DNA of 64,000 bases from Arthrobacter sp. SLBN-112 (lineage in GTDB: Bacteria > Actinomycetota > Actinomycetes > Actinomycetales > Micrococcaceae): the NCBI RefSeq assembly GCF_006715225.1, contig NZ_VFMU01000001.1, positions 1,674,001 through 1,738,000 on the forward strand, given 5' to 3'. Both the position numbers and the translations under genes were made by a program. Shown here piece after piece: positions 52,240 to 62,200 of the stretch (position 1 is the stretch's first letter; each line of letters starts with the position of its first letter). The notes under the pieces were generated by a model. That model saw nothing but the letters and a program-made list of their open reading frames with translations. It made no database searches and was not told the DNA's origin.

Positions 52240-53097
52240 TTAGCGGGGGCCGCCCTGCCACAGGGCGTCGAAGGGGGCGCCGGAGGCCACGCGGTTGCGG
52301 ATTCCCGCGGTCACGAAGTCCTTGGCGGTCCGGGCGGCCTCAAGCGGCGTAGCGCCCTTGGCGAGTTCCGCCGTCACGGCCGCGGCCAGGGAGCAGCCGG
52401 CGCCGGAAACGGCTACCTCGCCCACCTTGGGAGCGGTCAAGACTTCCAGGGTTTCGCCGTCATAGAAGACGTCGACGGCGTCAGGGCCTTCCAGCCGCAC
52501 CCCGCCCTTGGCCAGGACTGCTGCGCCGCTGAGCTCGTGGATGCGGACGGCAGCGGCCTTCAGGGACTCGACGTCGGTGATCTCCAGGCCGGACAGCGAT
52601 TCCGCCTCGAAGTGGTTGGGCGTGACGAACGTGGCCAGCGGCAGGATCTGCGCCTTCAGGGCCTGGTCCGTGTCCAAAGCGTGCCCGGGCTCCTGGCCCT
52701 TGCAGATCAGCACCGGGTCCAGGACGACGTTCGCGAAGCTGTTTTCCTGCAGCGCACCGGCCACCGTACTGATGGTGGCCGGGCTGCCCAGCATGCCGAT
52801 CTTTACCGTGTCCAACGCAGAAGGCGCGCCCGACGCCGGGCCATATGCCGCCGTCGTCGCCTCCAGCTGGTGGGCAATCACCTGCTGGTCCACCGGCACG
52901 AAGCGGTGGTTCCAGCTGTCCTTCGGGTCGAAGGAGACGATGCAGGTGAGGTTGGCGATGCCGAAGACGCCAAGTTCCTGGAAGGTCTTCAGGTCGGCCT
53001 GGGCGCCGGCGCCGCCGGTGGCCTCGGAGCCCGCGATGGTGAGGACGACGGCGGGACCGTTGGCGGACAGCGTTGCGTCAGGGGAAGCGGAAGTCAT
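52240..53097 (-). CDS. thiD: Hydroxymethylpyrimidine/phosphomethylpyrimidine kinase (or pyridoxal kinase-like)
   Basis: 285-residue ribokinase-fold kinase. Seen are the N-terminal VLTIAGSEATGGAGAQADLKT, DPVLICKG, and the C-terminal anion hole and base in AVSGAGCSLAAAVTAELAKG (Asp of GAGD is replaced by Cys-Ser in this reading, GAGCSL, as in PdxK/ThiD-like proteins with Cys catalysis). ThiD makes HMP-PP for thiamine. The Cys variant also occurs in dual pyridoxal kinases, so the exact substrate is uncertain. ATG 53097 has AGGA upstream. Transcription converges on poxB, 21 bp apart. Confidence 0.82.
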   Translation of the reverse strand: MTSASPDATLSANGPAVVLTIAGSEATGGAGAQADLKTFQELGVFGIANLTCIVSFDPKDSWNHRFVPVDQQVIAHQLEATTAAYGPASGAPSALDTVKIGMLGSPATISTVAGALQENSFANVVLDPVLICKGQEPGHALDTDQALKAQILPLATFVTPNHFEAESLSGLEITDVESLKAAAVRIHELSGAAVLAKGGVRLEGPDAVDVFYDGETLEVLTAPKVGEVAVSGAGCSLAAAVTAELAKGATPLEAARTAKDFVTAGIRNRVASGAPFDALWQGGPR

Positions 53098-53152
53098 GCA
53101 TCCATCCTGCCACCCGGCGTCGGACATTCTCGGTTGGCTGTCTGGTTCGGCA

Positions 53153-53208
53153 CGCCGGAACGGTGCCGGATCGCCGGAAAGAACCGGCGACTTGGTCCCG
53201 TTCCGGCG
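53153..53208. repeat. Compound palindrome downstream of the second AbiEi/DUF559 gene
   Basis: Outer arms CGCCGGAACGG (53153-53163) and CCGTTCCGGCG (53198-53208) enclose an inner hairpin TCGCCGG-AAAGAA-CCGGCGA. It lies 22 bp beyond the stop of the minus-strand AbiEi/DUF559 gene and 55 bp upstream of thiD. No T-run. Confidence 0.82.
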
Positions 53209-53230
53209 GTTTGGCGTTAAGGCAGCATGG

Positions 53231-54169
53231 CTACCGCTGGAGCGCGGCAAGGATACGGGATTTGAACTCGTGTTCGCGGAAAAGGTCGGCCCATGTCATA
53301 CGGACAAAGGTCCAACCATTCTCGGTGAGGGCCTTCTCGCGCTGCCGCTCCTGAAACAGCGCCTCGGCCGTTGGCTTGTAGTCGAAATACTTCGTTTTCC
53401 CGTCGAATTCCAGTGCCACCTTCTTTTCCTTCCAGGCGAAATCCAGCCGGTACTTGCCAGCTCGTGTAGCTACCTGGACCTGGGGCTCCGGCAGGGGAAG
53501 CTTCAGCCGTGTCAGGAGTTCGCGGGTGAGTGTCTCACCGGCTGACTCCGAACGTGGATCTGCGTGGGCGAGCGCCAGCCGGAGGGTCCGGATGCCGCGG
53601 CGTCCCTGCAGGCCCTCAGCCATACATCCCATGAGGGCTTTGTCAGCACCGAGCCGGAGGGCGTGGTCCGTCAGGACCAGTGCCTGCCGGTAACCCAGCA
53701 TCATGGCGCAATCCACTACCGTCCGCTCCAGCGAGGTCGCCCGGAGGCCACTGAGAGTCACCACCTCCGCAGCGGTCCAAGGCCGGGTATGGCCCCGGAC
53801 GTCCTTGCCGAGCCGCTCACTGGAAGGGTTCCCCGGCAGCAGAAGGTGGACCAGGTCATCAACATCCCACAGATACAAACTGTGCAGCCGGGCCGCAGAG
53901 GTGTGGCTGTACACATAGCCGCCCGCTGAAGTGGTCAGCGTCGCGTGCGCATGGGCGCGAATCAGCTGCCTGCTACGGACGGGACCTGTCTGCTTCTCCC
54001 ACAGTTCAGCGCGGATGTAGCAGCCGTGGCGAAGGCGGACCAGCTTCCCGTGGCGGACCAAGGCCTTGATGGCCCGGGAATTGAGTCCACTCTCGTGTAA
54101 TTGCCCCGTCCGCCACAGGTTGGCGGTGCTCGGAAGGGAGGGGAGACGGACTGGCTGCTGTGGTGTCAT
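53231..54169 (-). CDS. AbiEi-like/DUF559 (Vsr-type endonuclease fold) protein, second copy
   Basis: 312 residues, same family as the gene at 6325-7314. An AbiEi-type winged helix (about 25-60, GLNSRAIKALVRHGKLVRLR) is followed by a middle region and a DUF559 nuclease-like domain. Conserved residues: Glu212 (SAGETLTR), Asp243 (YRLDFAW), Glu254, Asp256 and Lys258 (LEFDGKTKY), giving a complete D-ExD-K-like set, plus NGWTFVRMTWADLF. This copy keeps the lysine that the first copy lacks. No toxin partner. Palindromes lie on both sides. Function unknown. The ATG has only a weak ribosome binding site. Confidence 0.76.
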   Translation of the reverse strand: MTPQQPVRLPSLPSTANLWRTGQLHESGLNSRAIKALVRHGKLVRLRHGCYIRAELWEKQTGPVRSRQLIRAHAHATLTTSAGGYVYSHTSAARLHSLYLWDVDDLVHLLLPGNPSSERLGKDVRGHTRPWTAAEVVTLSGLRATSLERTVVDCAMMLGYRQALVLTDHALRLGADKALMGCMAEGLQGRRGIRTLRLALAHADPRSESAGETLTRELLTRLKLPLPEPQVQVATRAGKYRLDFAWKEKKVALEFDGKTKYFDYKPTAEALFQERQREKALTENGWTFVRMTWADLFREHEFKSRILAALQR

Positions 54170-54271
54170 CCCGACAGGATCCTGCCGCTGCGGCAGCTCC
54201 GAAAGGCGCCGCCGTCGTCATGTGGAAAACACGCCATGGCCGGCCTGCCTCCCGGGATCGCCGGAACCCGT

Positions 54272-54301
54272 CCGGCTCGCCGCAACGTTCCGGCGAGCCG
54301 G
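54272..54301. repeat. Palindrome upstream of the second AbiEi/DUF559 gene
   Basis: CCGGCTCGCCG (54272-54282) pairs exactly with CGGCGAGCCGG (54291-54301) around an 8-base loop. It shares the TCGCCGG/CCGGCGA core with the palindrome on the other side of the gene. It also lies just beyond the end of the dienelactone hydrolase promoter-distal side (its stop is at 54337). Confidence 0.8.
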
Positions 54302-54336
54302 CCGCTTTCCGGCGAGTTCGACGGCGGACCGCGGGC

Positions 54337-55086
54337 TCAGCCCTTCAGCGTCCCGTCCAGCAGAGCCCGCATCTCCCTGAAGTGCCGCTCGGTGGCCTCG
54401 GGATGGAAAGCCGAGGTATCCGCCATCGTGTACCCGTGCGGCGCCCCCGCGTAGATTTCGTTGGAGGCCTCAAGCCCCGCTGACTGGAGCGCTTCGCCCA
54501 ACCGGACGACGGCGTCGGGAGCCATGCTGCGGTCGTTGTCCGCGTGGCCGAACACGAACCGCGCGCGTGCATCCTTGAGCCCCAGGTGCGGGCTGTCCGG
54601 TTCGTGCGTGGCCAGGCCGCCGGCGTGGAAACCGCCGCATGCCGCCACCACGTCCGGGTGGGACGTTGCGGTGCGGACGGCGAGCCGGGCGCCCATGCAG
54701 TAGCCCACGGTGCCGATGGGACCGGGTGCCACGCCGTCGAGGCCTGCCAAGGCCGAAACCCAGGCATCGATGTCCAGCAGCGCCTTGTCCGGCGTCAGGC
54801 GGCCAACCCGCGGAAAAGCGGCCTTGCCGGCGGCTTCCCGGCCTTCCTGGCTGGTCATGTCCGTGGCGGGGGCGAGTTCCGCGGCCGTTCCTTCACGGTA
54901 GAAAACGTTCGGTGCCAGCACCACATAGCCCCAGTCGGCGATGCGCTGCGCCATCTCCTGGATCCGGGGGCGCAGGCCGAAGGCATCCATGTAGAGGATG
55001 ACGCCGGGAAAAGGGCCGGTTCCGGTGGACGGGCGGGCCACCAGGGCCTCTGCGGTGCCTTCTGCGGCAGGGATTTCGATGGGCAT
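54337..55086 (-). CDS. Dienelactone hydrolase family protein
   Basis: 249-residue alpha/beta hydrolase of the ClcD class. Catalytic triad in place: Cys130 (GYCMGARLA), Asp183 (FGHADNDRSM) and His217 (GAPHGYT). True dienelactone hydrolases open lactones in chloroaromatic degradation, but no such pathway genes are near, so it is probably a general carboxylesterase-like enzyme. No signal peptide. It follows tgt by 20 bp on the same strand, so it may be read from the same transcript. Confidence 0.9.
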   Translation of the reverse strand: MPIEIPAAEGTAEALVARPSTGTGPFPGVILYMDAFGLRPRIQEMAQRIADWGYVVLAPNVFYREGTAAELAPATDMTSQEGREAAGKAAFPRVGRLTPDKALLDIDAWVSALAGLDGVAPGPIGTVGYCMGARLAVRTATSHPDVVAACGGFHAGGLATHEPDSPHLGLKDARARFVFGHADNDRSMAPDAVVRLGEALQSAGLEASNEIYAGAPHGYTMADTSAFHPEATERHFREMRALLDGTLKG

Positions 55087-55106
55087 CCGCCCACACTACC
55101 GGAGGC

Positions 55107-56423
<1,317 letters not shown>

Positions 56424-56474
56424 TCAATAAACCAGCGCCGGCTATGCGCCTGCCCCAAAAATCAGCAGGCGGGG

Positions 56475-57203
56475 TCAGCTGACCGGTTCCGAGTCCGGGT
56501 AGTTCCGGGACCGCCAGGAGTCCCAGGCGGACCGGATGGCCTCGAGCCTGCCGGCGCCCAGATCGTAGGTGGAGGCGACGACCAGGGAGCCTTCACCCTC
56601 TGCCCGGATGTCCTTGATGGCGGGGTGGTCGGCCACCACCAGCAGACCCTCGCCGTGCTCGGCGTAGCTGTGCACGGTAAGTCCCACCTGGTGGCTGGTC
56701 CGGTACCAGACCTTGCCGCTGATCTCCTCACCGGTGTCCAGTTCCACCTGGTACGGCTCGCCCGGGGCAGGGAGATCGGCCAGCCCGAGCTTTTCTATCG
56801 CGGAGCCCTCTCCCTCCGTCAGGTGCAGGAACAGGGTGTGCCGTTTGCCGTGTGGGTGGCGTTCCAGGGCAAAGCGGAGCTGCTGCAGGAAGGTCAGCCA
56901 GCCCTGCGTGATGTCCTCGTCCCAGGCAGCCCACTCGGAGCCGTGGTCCATGGCCCCGCGGGTCACGCTGACCCGGGTTCCGCCGGCCTCCGGGTGGAGC
57001 TCAAAGGTGTCCCCGCCGTGGACAGTGAGGCGGGTGTGGTCCGGGGATTCCTCCACGTCGCCGGAGAAGTAGATCTCCTTGATCTCGGACTCCAGGTCCT
57101 CGGCCTGCCAGCCGTGCCACTGGGCCACCTTGGCCGGTTCACGCAGCATGGTCCAGACCTGCGGCGCATCGGCGTTGATCACTACGCTGAGATTGTTGGT
57201 CAT
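56475..57203 (-). CDS. SRPBCC/AHSA1-type domain protein
   Basis: 242 residues. Residues 1-110 form a START/AHSA1-like beta-helix fold: VVINADAPQVWTMLREPAKV, the WHGWQ strand, then GDTFELHPEAGGTRVSVTRG and GWLTFLQQLRFALE. The rest (about 120-240) looks like a second, diverged copy or an extra domain without recognised motifs. Such proteins bind hydrophobic ligands; function unknown. An 81-bp gap separates it from tgt downstream on the same strand. Confidence 0.82.
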   Translation of the reverse strand: MTNNLSVVINADAPQVWTMLREPAKVAQWHGWQAEDLESEIKEIYFSGDVEESPDHTRLTVHGGDTFELHPEAGGTRVSVTRGAMDHGSEWAAWDEDITQGWLTFLQQLRFALERHPHGKRHTLFLHLTEGEGSAIEKLGLADLPAPGEPYQVELDTGEEISGKVWYRTSHQVGLTVHSYAEHGEGLLVVADHPAIKDIRAEGEGSLVVASTYDLGAGRLEAIRSAWDSWRSRNYPDSEPVS

Positions 57204-57275
57204 AGCCCCGAATGTACAACTCCGGCTACGCCCCGGATAGGGGTAATTTCCCCTGCCCGGAATCCGCTCCGAGGC

Positions 57276-58307
57276 TCAGGAGCGGACGGCCTCCAGTTCA
57301 TTGCTGATGCGCCGTTCCAGCTCAGAGGTCCCGATTGTTTCCGAACCGCCGTGCGCCCGCAGGAACAGCAGGGACTCCAGCCGCAGCAGCCGCCATTCGC
57401 GCTCGGCGTCGTGATTGGAGTTGTCGATGGAGCGGAAGATTTCCTTGTCGTACAGGTTGGGCTCGTTGAGTGAGCGCTGGCGCACCTTGGCCGCCATGCG
57501 CGCCTTGAACGGGTCCGTTTCCTGGTTCTCAGGGGTGCGGATCAGCTTTTCGTAGACCTCGGCGCGGGCGTTCTGGCCGTCCTGCCGGCAGATGTAGCTG
57601 GCCAGGGCAAGGGAGGCCTCCACCGAGGTCCACCGGCCGGGGTTCCCGTCATACGGCAGCACGGTAAGGAGATCGGCCACGGACAGGGCCCCGTCGGCGT
57701 CCTTGAGCGTGATGAACAATTCGTGGGCCAGGTCGCTGAGGTCCTTCAGGCAGCTTCCGGACTTGAAATTGACGCCCTTGGACAGCCGGTCGGTCAGGAG
57801 CAGGACGCCCTCCGCATCCGGATGTGCCTCCGCGGCGGCTTCCACCACGGATTCGGGCGTGCCAGCCAGCGCCGGGATGAGCGCGAGTTCCTCCTCGCTG
57901 GGCCCGGTCACCGCTGGCGGTACCGGCGGGAGGGGAGGTACGACGACGGCGGGCGCCACATTGATGGGTCCCGTCCCGGCGCCGGGCTGCTCCCGCCTGC
58001 CAGCGGCGGGTGCGGCGGTTTCCACCGGCGGTGTGGCCTCCGGAAGGTTGGCCGGCAGCGGAAGCTGGGTGACGTCGTCGGGCATTCCGTCCACCACGGT
58101 GACCATGGTGCCGATGGCCACCCGCAGCGTCCCGCCGCCGGAGAGGCTCGCCAGCACCAGTGCCGGGGAGCCGAAATCGTCCCGCTCAAGCTCCACCTGG
58201 TCGATTTCGGCGGTGCGGTGCCCGTCCGGAAGGAGGATGTGTATGCCGGTGGTCAGAGATCCAGCCTGCTGTTCACGGTGGTGCCTGGCGGCTGGTGATT
58301 CGGTCAT
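57276..58307 (-). CDS. Uncharacterised actinobacterial protein with Pro-rich middle
   Basis: 343 residues, no family recognised with confidence. Residues 1-75 look like a small beta domain (GIHILLPDGHRTAEIDQVEL). Then comes a Pro/Ala-rich linker (about 85-135), followed by an alpha-helical C-terminal half with conserved-looking TDRLSKGVNFKSGSCLKDL, PGRWTSVEASLALASYICR and LYDKEIFRSIDNSNHDAER. No signal peptide or membrane segment, so cytoplasmic. Codon use matches its neighbours. A terminator for the upstream NUDIX gene lies just before it. Confidence 0.72.
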   Translation of the reverse strand: MTESPAARHHREQQAGSLTTGIHILLPDGHRTAEIDQVELERDDFGSPALVLASLSGGGTLRVAIGTMVTVVDGMPDDVTQLPLPANLPEATPPVETAAPAAGRREQPGAGTGPINVAPAVVVPPLPPVPPAVTGPSEEELALIPALAGTPESVVEAAAEAHPDAEGVLLLTDRLSKGVNFKSGSCLKDLSDLAHELFITLKDADGALSVADLLTVLPYDGNPGRWTSVEASLALASYICRQDGQNARAEVYEKLIRTPENQETDPFKARMAAKVRQRSLNEPNLYDKEIFRSIDNSNHDAEREWRLLRLESLLFLRAHGGSETIGTSELERRISNELEAVRS

Positions 58308-58362
58308 GGGAGTCCTTAAGTTCTCTTGCGGTCCGCCCTACAGTCTACAAAGGCGGGCGCCT

Positions 58363-58387
58363 AAAACCGGGGACCCCCACGTCCCGG
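58363..58387 (-). terminator. Terminator after the NUDIX gene
   Basis: On the minus strand CCGGGAC (58387-58381) pairs with GTCCCCGG (58374-58367) with one bulge, followed by TTTT. It is placed 9 bp after the stop of the NUDIX-family gene. Confidence 0.6.
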
Positions 58388-58395
58388 CGGGGTTG

Positions 58396-58935
58396 TCAGA
58401 AGCCCACACCTGCGAACGCCAGGGCCTGGCGGATGAGGCCGCCGCGGCCGCCCACGAACTCCATCTGGACGCCCGGGCTGAGGACTTCCTCCGGGGTCAT
58501 CCACGTCAGTTCCAGGGCGTCCTGGCGGGGCTCGCATTCGCCCGTAACCGGGATGACGTAGGCCAAGGACACGGCGTGTTGCCGCTCGTCCGTGAATCCA
58601 GTCTGGGACGGCGCCGGGAAGTATTCGGCCACCGTGAACGGCACGGGACTGAGCGGCAGCTGCGGAAACGCCAGGGGACCCAGGTCCTTCTCCATGTGAC
58701 GCAGCAGCGCGGCACGGATGGTTTCGCGGTAGATGACCCGGCCGGAGACCAGCGAGCGCACCATGGTCCCGTCGGCGTCGGCCTGCAGCAGTGTGCCCAC
58801 CTCGTTGACGTATCCCAGCGGATCCAGCCTCACCGGCACTGCCTCCACGTACACCATAGGCAGCCGCCCCCGCGCCTCAAAGAGGTCTTCTTCGGAGAGC
58901 CAGCCGGGATTCGGGTCAGGTGTGCGCACGTTCAT
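58396..58935 (-). CDS. NUDIX-family (DUF4916-type) protein
   Basis: 179 residues. A diverged Nudix box is visible as GRVIYRETIRAALLRHMEKDLG: the G, R, E-T and R positions remain but the REUXEE glutamates are reduced (ETIRAALLRHME). Hydrolase activity is therefore uncertain. Family blocks PMVYVEAVPVRLD and QHAVSLAYVIPVTGECEP fit a DUF4916-like actinobacterial group. It is 9 bp after the VOC gene on the same strand, so likely co-transcribed. Confidence 0.8.
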   Translation of the reverse strand: MNVRTPDPNPGWLSEEDLFEARGRLPMVYVEAVPVRLDPLGYVNEVGTLLQADADGTMVRSLVSGRVIYRETIRAALLRHMEKDLGPLAFPQLPLSPVPFTVAEYFPAPSQTGFTDERQHAVSLAYVIPVTGECEPRQDALELTWMTPEEVLSPGVQMEFVGGRGGLIRQALAFAGVGF

Positions 58936-58944
58936 GCTTAAGTT

Positions 58945-59712
58945 CTACCCCATGGGGCGCCGCTGGGAGATCCAAAGCGTGGCGGGCGCGTTGGGGCTGC
59001 CCGCGTCCGGGTTGGCCACGTGGAGCGTGCTCCCAAAGGCCTCTTCGGTGAGACTGGCGGCGAAACCGGCTCCGGTGAGCCGCTCCTGCAGCGGTTCCAG
59101 GCCGCCGTCGTACTCGAAACCCAGGCCTGGGCGCGGGGGCCCCGACGCCGGCCGGACCAGGAGCACCCCACCGTTCTTGGCCGTGAAGTCGGCGGTTTCG
59201 TCGTTGTCGGGCACCGGGCGCGGGAGCGCGCCGACGTGCAGCAGGGTGCGGATGGCTGCCTCGGGTTCGGCGGTGTACCAGACGGCGGCGACCGCCAATG
59301 CGGGATCGGCATCGGCGCACTGGGCGCCGTGGAGGGCTTTGTCCGCCAGGAAGCTGAACCCGTCCGGCGCGCTGATCCGGCAGGCCTCGCCGTGGTCCGC
59401 CGTGACAAGTTCCGCCAGCTGCGCTGCCTGCGTCCCGTCCGCCTGCTGCGTGTTGTCCTGTGTCCCATCTTCCTGCGCCGACAGGTTGGTGCGGCGGGCG
59501 AACTCCGCCACGTCGCCCACCTCCACGGCAAACACGGTGCGGCCGTCCTCGCCGGCCCCGGCCTCAGCGCCGTGCAAAGCCAGGCGGCCGGAGGCGGAGT
59601 CGAAGACCTGCCACCCGCCGTCGTCCTCGGTCTGGACCATTCCCAATGCGGTGAGGAACTGCTTCCAGGACTCAATGCGGGAGGTGAAGTGGACGGGACG
59701 GACTCGGAGCAT
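58945..59712 (-). CDS. VOC (glyoxalase-like) domain protein
   Basis: 255 residues. Two betaalphabetabetabeta modules of the vicinal-oxygen-chelate type: VRPVHFTSRIESWKQFLTALG, then GGWQVFDSASGRLALHGAE and VFAVEVGDVAEFARR in the first, and a weaker second half ending GSTLHVANPDAGS. Metal ligands are not clear, so it may be a non-catalytic binding or resistance protein. ATG 59712 is preferred to 59766 because AAGGA lies 8 bases upstream. It is divergent from the YdeI-like gene. Confidence 0.78.
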   Translation of the reverse strand: MLRVRPVHFTSRIESWKQFLTALGMVQTEDDGGWQVFDSASGRLALHGAEAGAGEDGRTVFAVEVGDVAEFARRTNLSAQEDGTQDNTQQADGTQAAQLAELVTADHGEACRISAPDGFSFLADKALHGAQCADADPALAVAAVWYTAEPEAAIRTLLHVGALPRPVPDNDETADFTAKNGGVLLVRPASGPPRPGLGFEYDGGLEPLQERLTGAGFAASLTEEAFGSTLHVANPDAGSPNAPATLWISQRRPMG

Positions 59713-59824
59713 GGCATTGTCCTTGGTCAGAAAATGGTGTGTGCTGCTGTATGGCCATGATGCCACCGGAAGCGCCGGCGCACACGGGGCTTGTGGCAGG
59801 GGATTGCACGGGAAGAATTAGGCC

Positions 59825-60427
59825 ATGGCCGATGACCTTGAGGAACTGCTGGTACCTGACGCTGCTGCCTGGCGCGCCTGGCTGGAGGAAAACCACAAAA
59901 CCAGCCCGGGCGTGTGGCTGGTCCTGCACAAAAAGGGCGGCACGGTCACCGCCCTTGACTACCCGGCGGCGCTGGACGAGGCCCTCTGCTTTGGCTGGAT
60001 TGACGGGCAGCTGCGGCGCCGGGACGGCGAAAGCTCCTTCCAGCGGATGACGCCGCGGCGTCCACGCAGCGTCTGGTCCGCCCGGAACGTGGGGCACATC
60101 GCGCGCCTGGAGGAGGCGGGAAAGATGACCGACGCCGGGCGGGCTGCCGTCGAGGCGGCCCAGGCCGATGGCCGCTGGGACGCGGCCTACGGCGGGCAGG
60201 CAGACCTGGAAGTTCCGGTGGACCTGGCCGCCGCCATTGCCGCAAACCCGGCAGCCCAGGCAATGTTCGACGTCCTGACCAAAACCAACCAGTTCGCCCT
60301 GGTCTACCGGACCAACTCCGCCAAGCAGGCAGCCACCCGGGAGCGCCGGATCGCCGGGTTCGTGGACATGCTGGCCCGGGGCGAAACCCCGTTTCCGCAG
60401 AAGAAGCGTCCCGCCGGCCAGGACTAG
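59825..60427 (+). CDS. YdeI/OmpD-associated family protein
   Basis: 200 residues. Family segments seen: WRAWLEENHKTSPGVWLVLHKKG, DYPAALDEALCFGWIDGQL, RMTPRRPRSVWSARNVGHI, and a C-terminal helix with TKTNQFALVYRTNSAKQAATR. The family was linked to peptide and antibiotic tolerance in enterobacteria. Its biochemical role here is unknown. Cytoplasmic. Ends 132 bp before the GH32 start; no terminator is obvious. Confidence 0.86.
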   Translation: MADDLEELLVPDAAAWRAWLEENHKTSPGVWLVLHKKGGTVTALDYPAALDEALCFGWIDGQLRRRDGESSFQRMTPRRPRSVWSARNVGHIARLEEAGKMTDAGRAAVEAAQADGRWDAAYGGQADLEVPVDLAAAIAANPAAQAMFDVLTKTNQFALVYRTNSAKQAATRERRIAGFVDMLARGETPFPQKKRPAGQD

Positions 60428-60559
60428 CATTGGGTGCATGACGCCCTGGATTCGGTTCCCGGCGGCCGGGCCGGTAGGATTGACGGTTCACTTGCGCTGG
60501 TGCCGTTCCCCGAACCCGGGGGACGGCACTTGTGCGTTCAGCGACGGATCGACACACCC

Positions 60560-62200
60560 ATGCCTCCCACCTTTTTCCGAACCGTTCCAGCCGCCCTTCG
60601 GCGCCGGGGCCTCCTCTGGCTCGCGGCAGCCGTGGCCGTGCTGGTGGTGGCCGGTGCGCTGGTGCTGGCAGAAACTGGCCGGCGTGATGAGGCCCAGCCA
60701 GGAGCCGGACAACCAACGGCCGCACCCACGGAGGCAGCCCCGGCTGACGGCCCCGGCTACCGCCCTGCCTACCACCTCACCCCGGACCAGCGCTGGATGA
60801 ATGACCCCCAGCGGCCCTTCCTGCTGGACGGCGTCTGGCACTACTACTACCTCTACAACGCCGACTACCCGGAGGGGAACGGGACCGAATGGTTCCACGC
60901 CACCAGCACGGACCTGGTGCACTGGAAGAACGAGGGCGTGGCCATCCAAAAGTTCCGCAACGGCCTGGGTGATATCGAGACGGGCTCCGCGGTGGTGGAC
61001 ACGGAGGGGACGGCGGGCTTCGGCAAGGGGGCGGTGATCGCGGTCCTCACCCAGCAGGACGACGGCGTCCAGCGCCAGTCCCTGTTCTACTCCACCGACA
61101 AGGGCTACAGCTTCCAAAGTTATGGACAGAACCCGTTGATGGAGAATCCCGGCGCGGAACACTGGCGCGATCCGCGCATCGTCCGGGACGACGCCAACAA
61201 CCAGTGGCTGATGCTGCTCGCAGAGGGGCACAAGATCGGTTTCTACACGTCAAAGGACCTGAAGCAATGGACGTATGTGTCGGGTTTCCAGCAGGACGGG
61301 CTGGGCATCCTGGAGTGCCCGGACTTCTTCCAGATGGACGCCGACGGCGATCCCGCCAAGCGCACCTGGGTGCTGGCCGCGAGTGCCAACGGCTCGGCGG
61401 AGGGCCGCACCACAGGGCTGGCCTACTGGACCGGCAGGTTTGACGGCAAGGCCTTCACTGCCGATGGGGGCCATCAGTGGCTCGACGGCGGCCCGGACTT
61501 CTACGCGGCCGTCACCTGGGATGATCCACGGCTTGGCGACGGCCAGCGGAAGGCCTCCCGGCACGCCATCGGCTGGATGAACAACTGGGCCTACGCCCGG
61601 CAGCTTCCCACAGTGGGCTGGTTCGGTGCCGCCTCGCTGGTGCGCGACATCCGGCTGGTATCCGACGGCAGCCGCCCGGCTTTGGTGTCATCGCCCACCA
61701 TAGGACTCCAGTCCCTGGAAGGTGAGCCCGTTCCGGTGCCAGCCGGCAGCCTCGGGGACGCGCAACCGCTGCCAGTTCCGGACAGCGGCGCGTTCAAGGT
61801 GGACGTCGGGCTGGAAAAACCCGGAAACGGAACCGGCGAAGCCCGCCTGCTCCTGCAAAGCGGCGGGACCACCTACGCCACCATCGGCTACGACTTCCGG
61901 GACGGGCGGGCGTACGTGGTCCGCGACGGGGACGCTGTGGCAGGTGGCCAACGCAAGGTTGGAGGTCCGGAGGGGGCCGACGAGTACCGCAAGGTGCGTT
62001 CCGTCGAGGCCCGCCCCGCCGGGGACACCGTGCGCCTCACGGCCTACGTGGACCGCTCATCCGTCGAGGTCTTCGTGGACGGACAGGCCCTGACGGCCCT
62101 GGTGTTCCCGCCGGCGGGCCACCGGGAGGCCCGCTTGGCAGCCGACGGCCCGGTTTCGCTCAGGGCCGGCACCGTCACCCCGCTGGCCGGCATCCGCTAG
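60560..62200 (+). CDS. GH32 family levanase/inulinase-like enzyme, membrane-anchored or secreted
   Basis: 546 residues. A hydrophobic N-terminal segment (about 17-37) is a signal or anchor, followed by an Ala/Pro linker. The five-bladed propeller has nucleophile Asp82 (WMNDPQ), transition-state Asp204 (WRDPR) and acid/base Glu252 (LECPDFF). The C-terminal beta-sandwich includes the VDRSSVEVFVDG block typical of GH32. It should hydrolyse fructans. ATG 60560 was chosen; an earlier in-frame ATG at 60434 would add a non-hydrophobic leader. It overlaps the convergent GH76 stop by 4 bp. Confidence 0.91.
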   Translation: MPPTFFRTVPAALRRRGLLWLAAAVAVLVVAGALVLAETGRRDEAQPGAGQPTAAPTEAAPADGPGYRPAYHLTPDQRWMNDPQRPFLLDGVWHYYYLYNADYPEGNGTEWFHATSTDLVHWKNEGVAIQKFRNGLGDIETGSAVVDTEGTAGFGKGAVIAVLTQQDDGVQRQSLFYSTDKGYSFQSYGQNPLMENPGAEHWRDPRIVRDDANNQWLMLLAEGHKIGFYTSKDLKQWTYVSGFQQDGLGILECPDFFQMDADGDPAKRTWVLAASANGSAEGRTTGLAYWTGRFDGKAFTADGGHQWLDGGPDFYAAVTWDDPRLGDGQRKASRHAIGWMNNWAYARQLPTVGWFGAASLVRDIRLVSDGSRPALVSSPTIGLQSLEGEPVPVPAGSLGDAQPLPVPDSGAFKVDVGLEKPGNGTGEARLLLQSGGTTYATIGYDFRDGRAYVVRDGDAVAGGQRKVGGPEGADEYRKVRSVEARPAGDTVRLTAYVDRSSVEVFVDGQALTALVFPPAGHREARLAADGPVSLRAGTVTPLAGIR

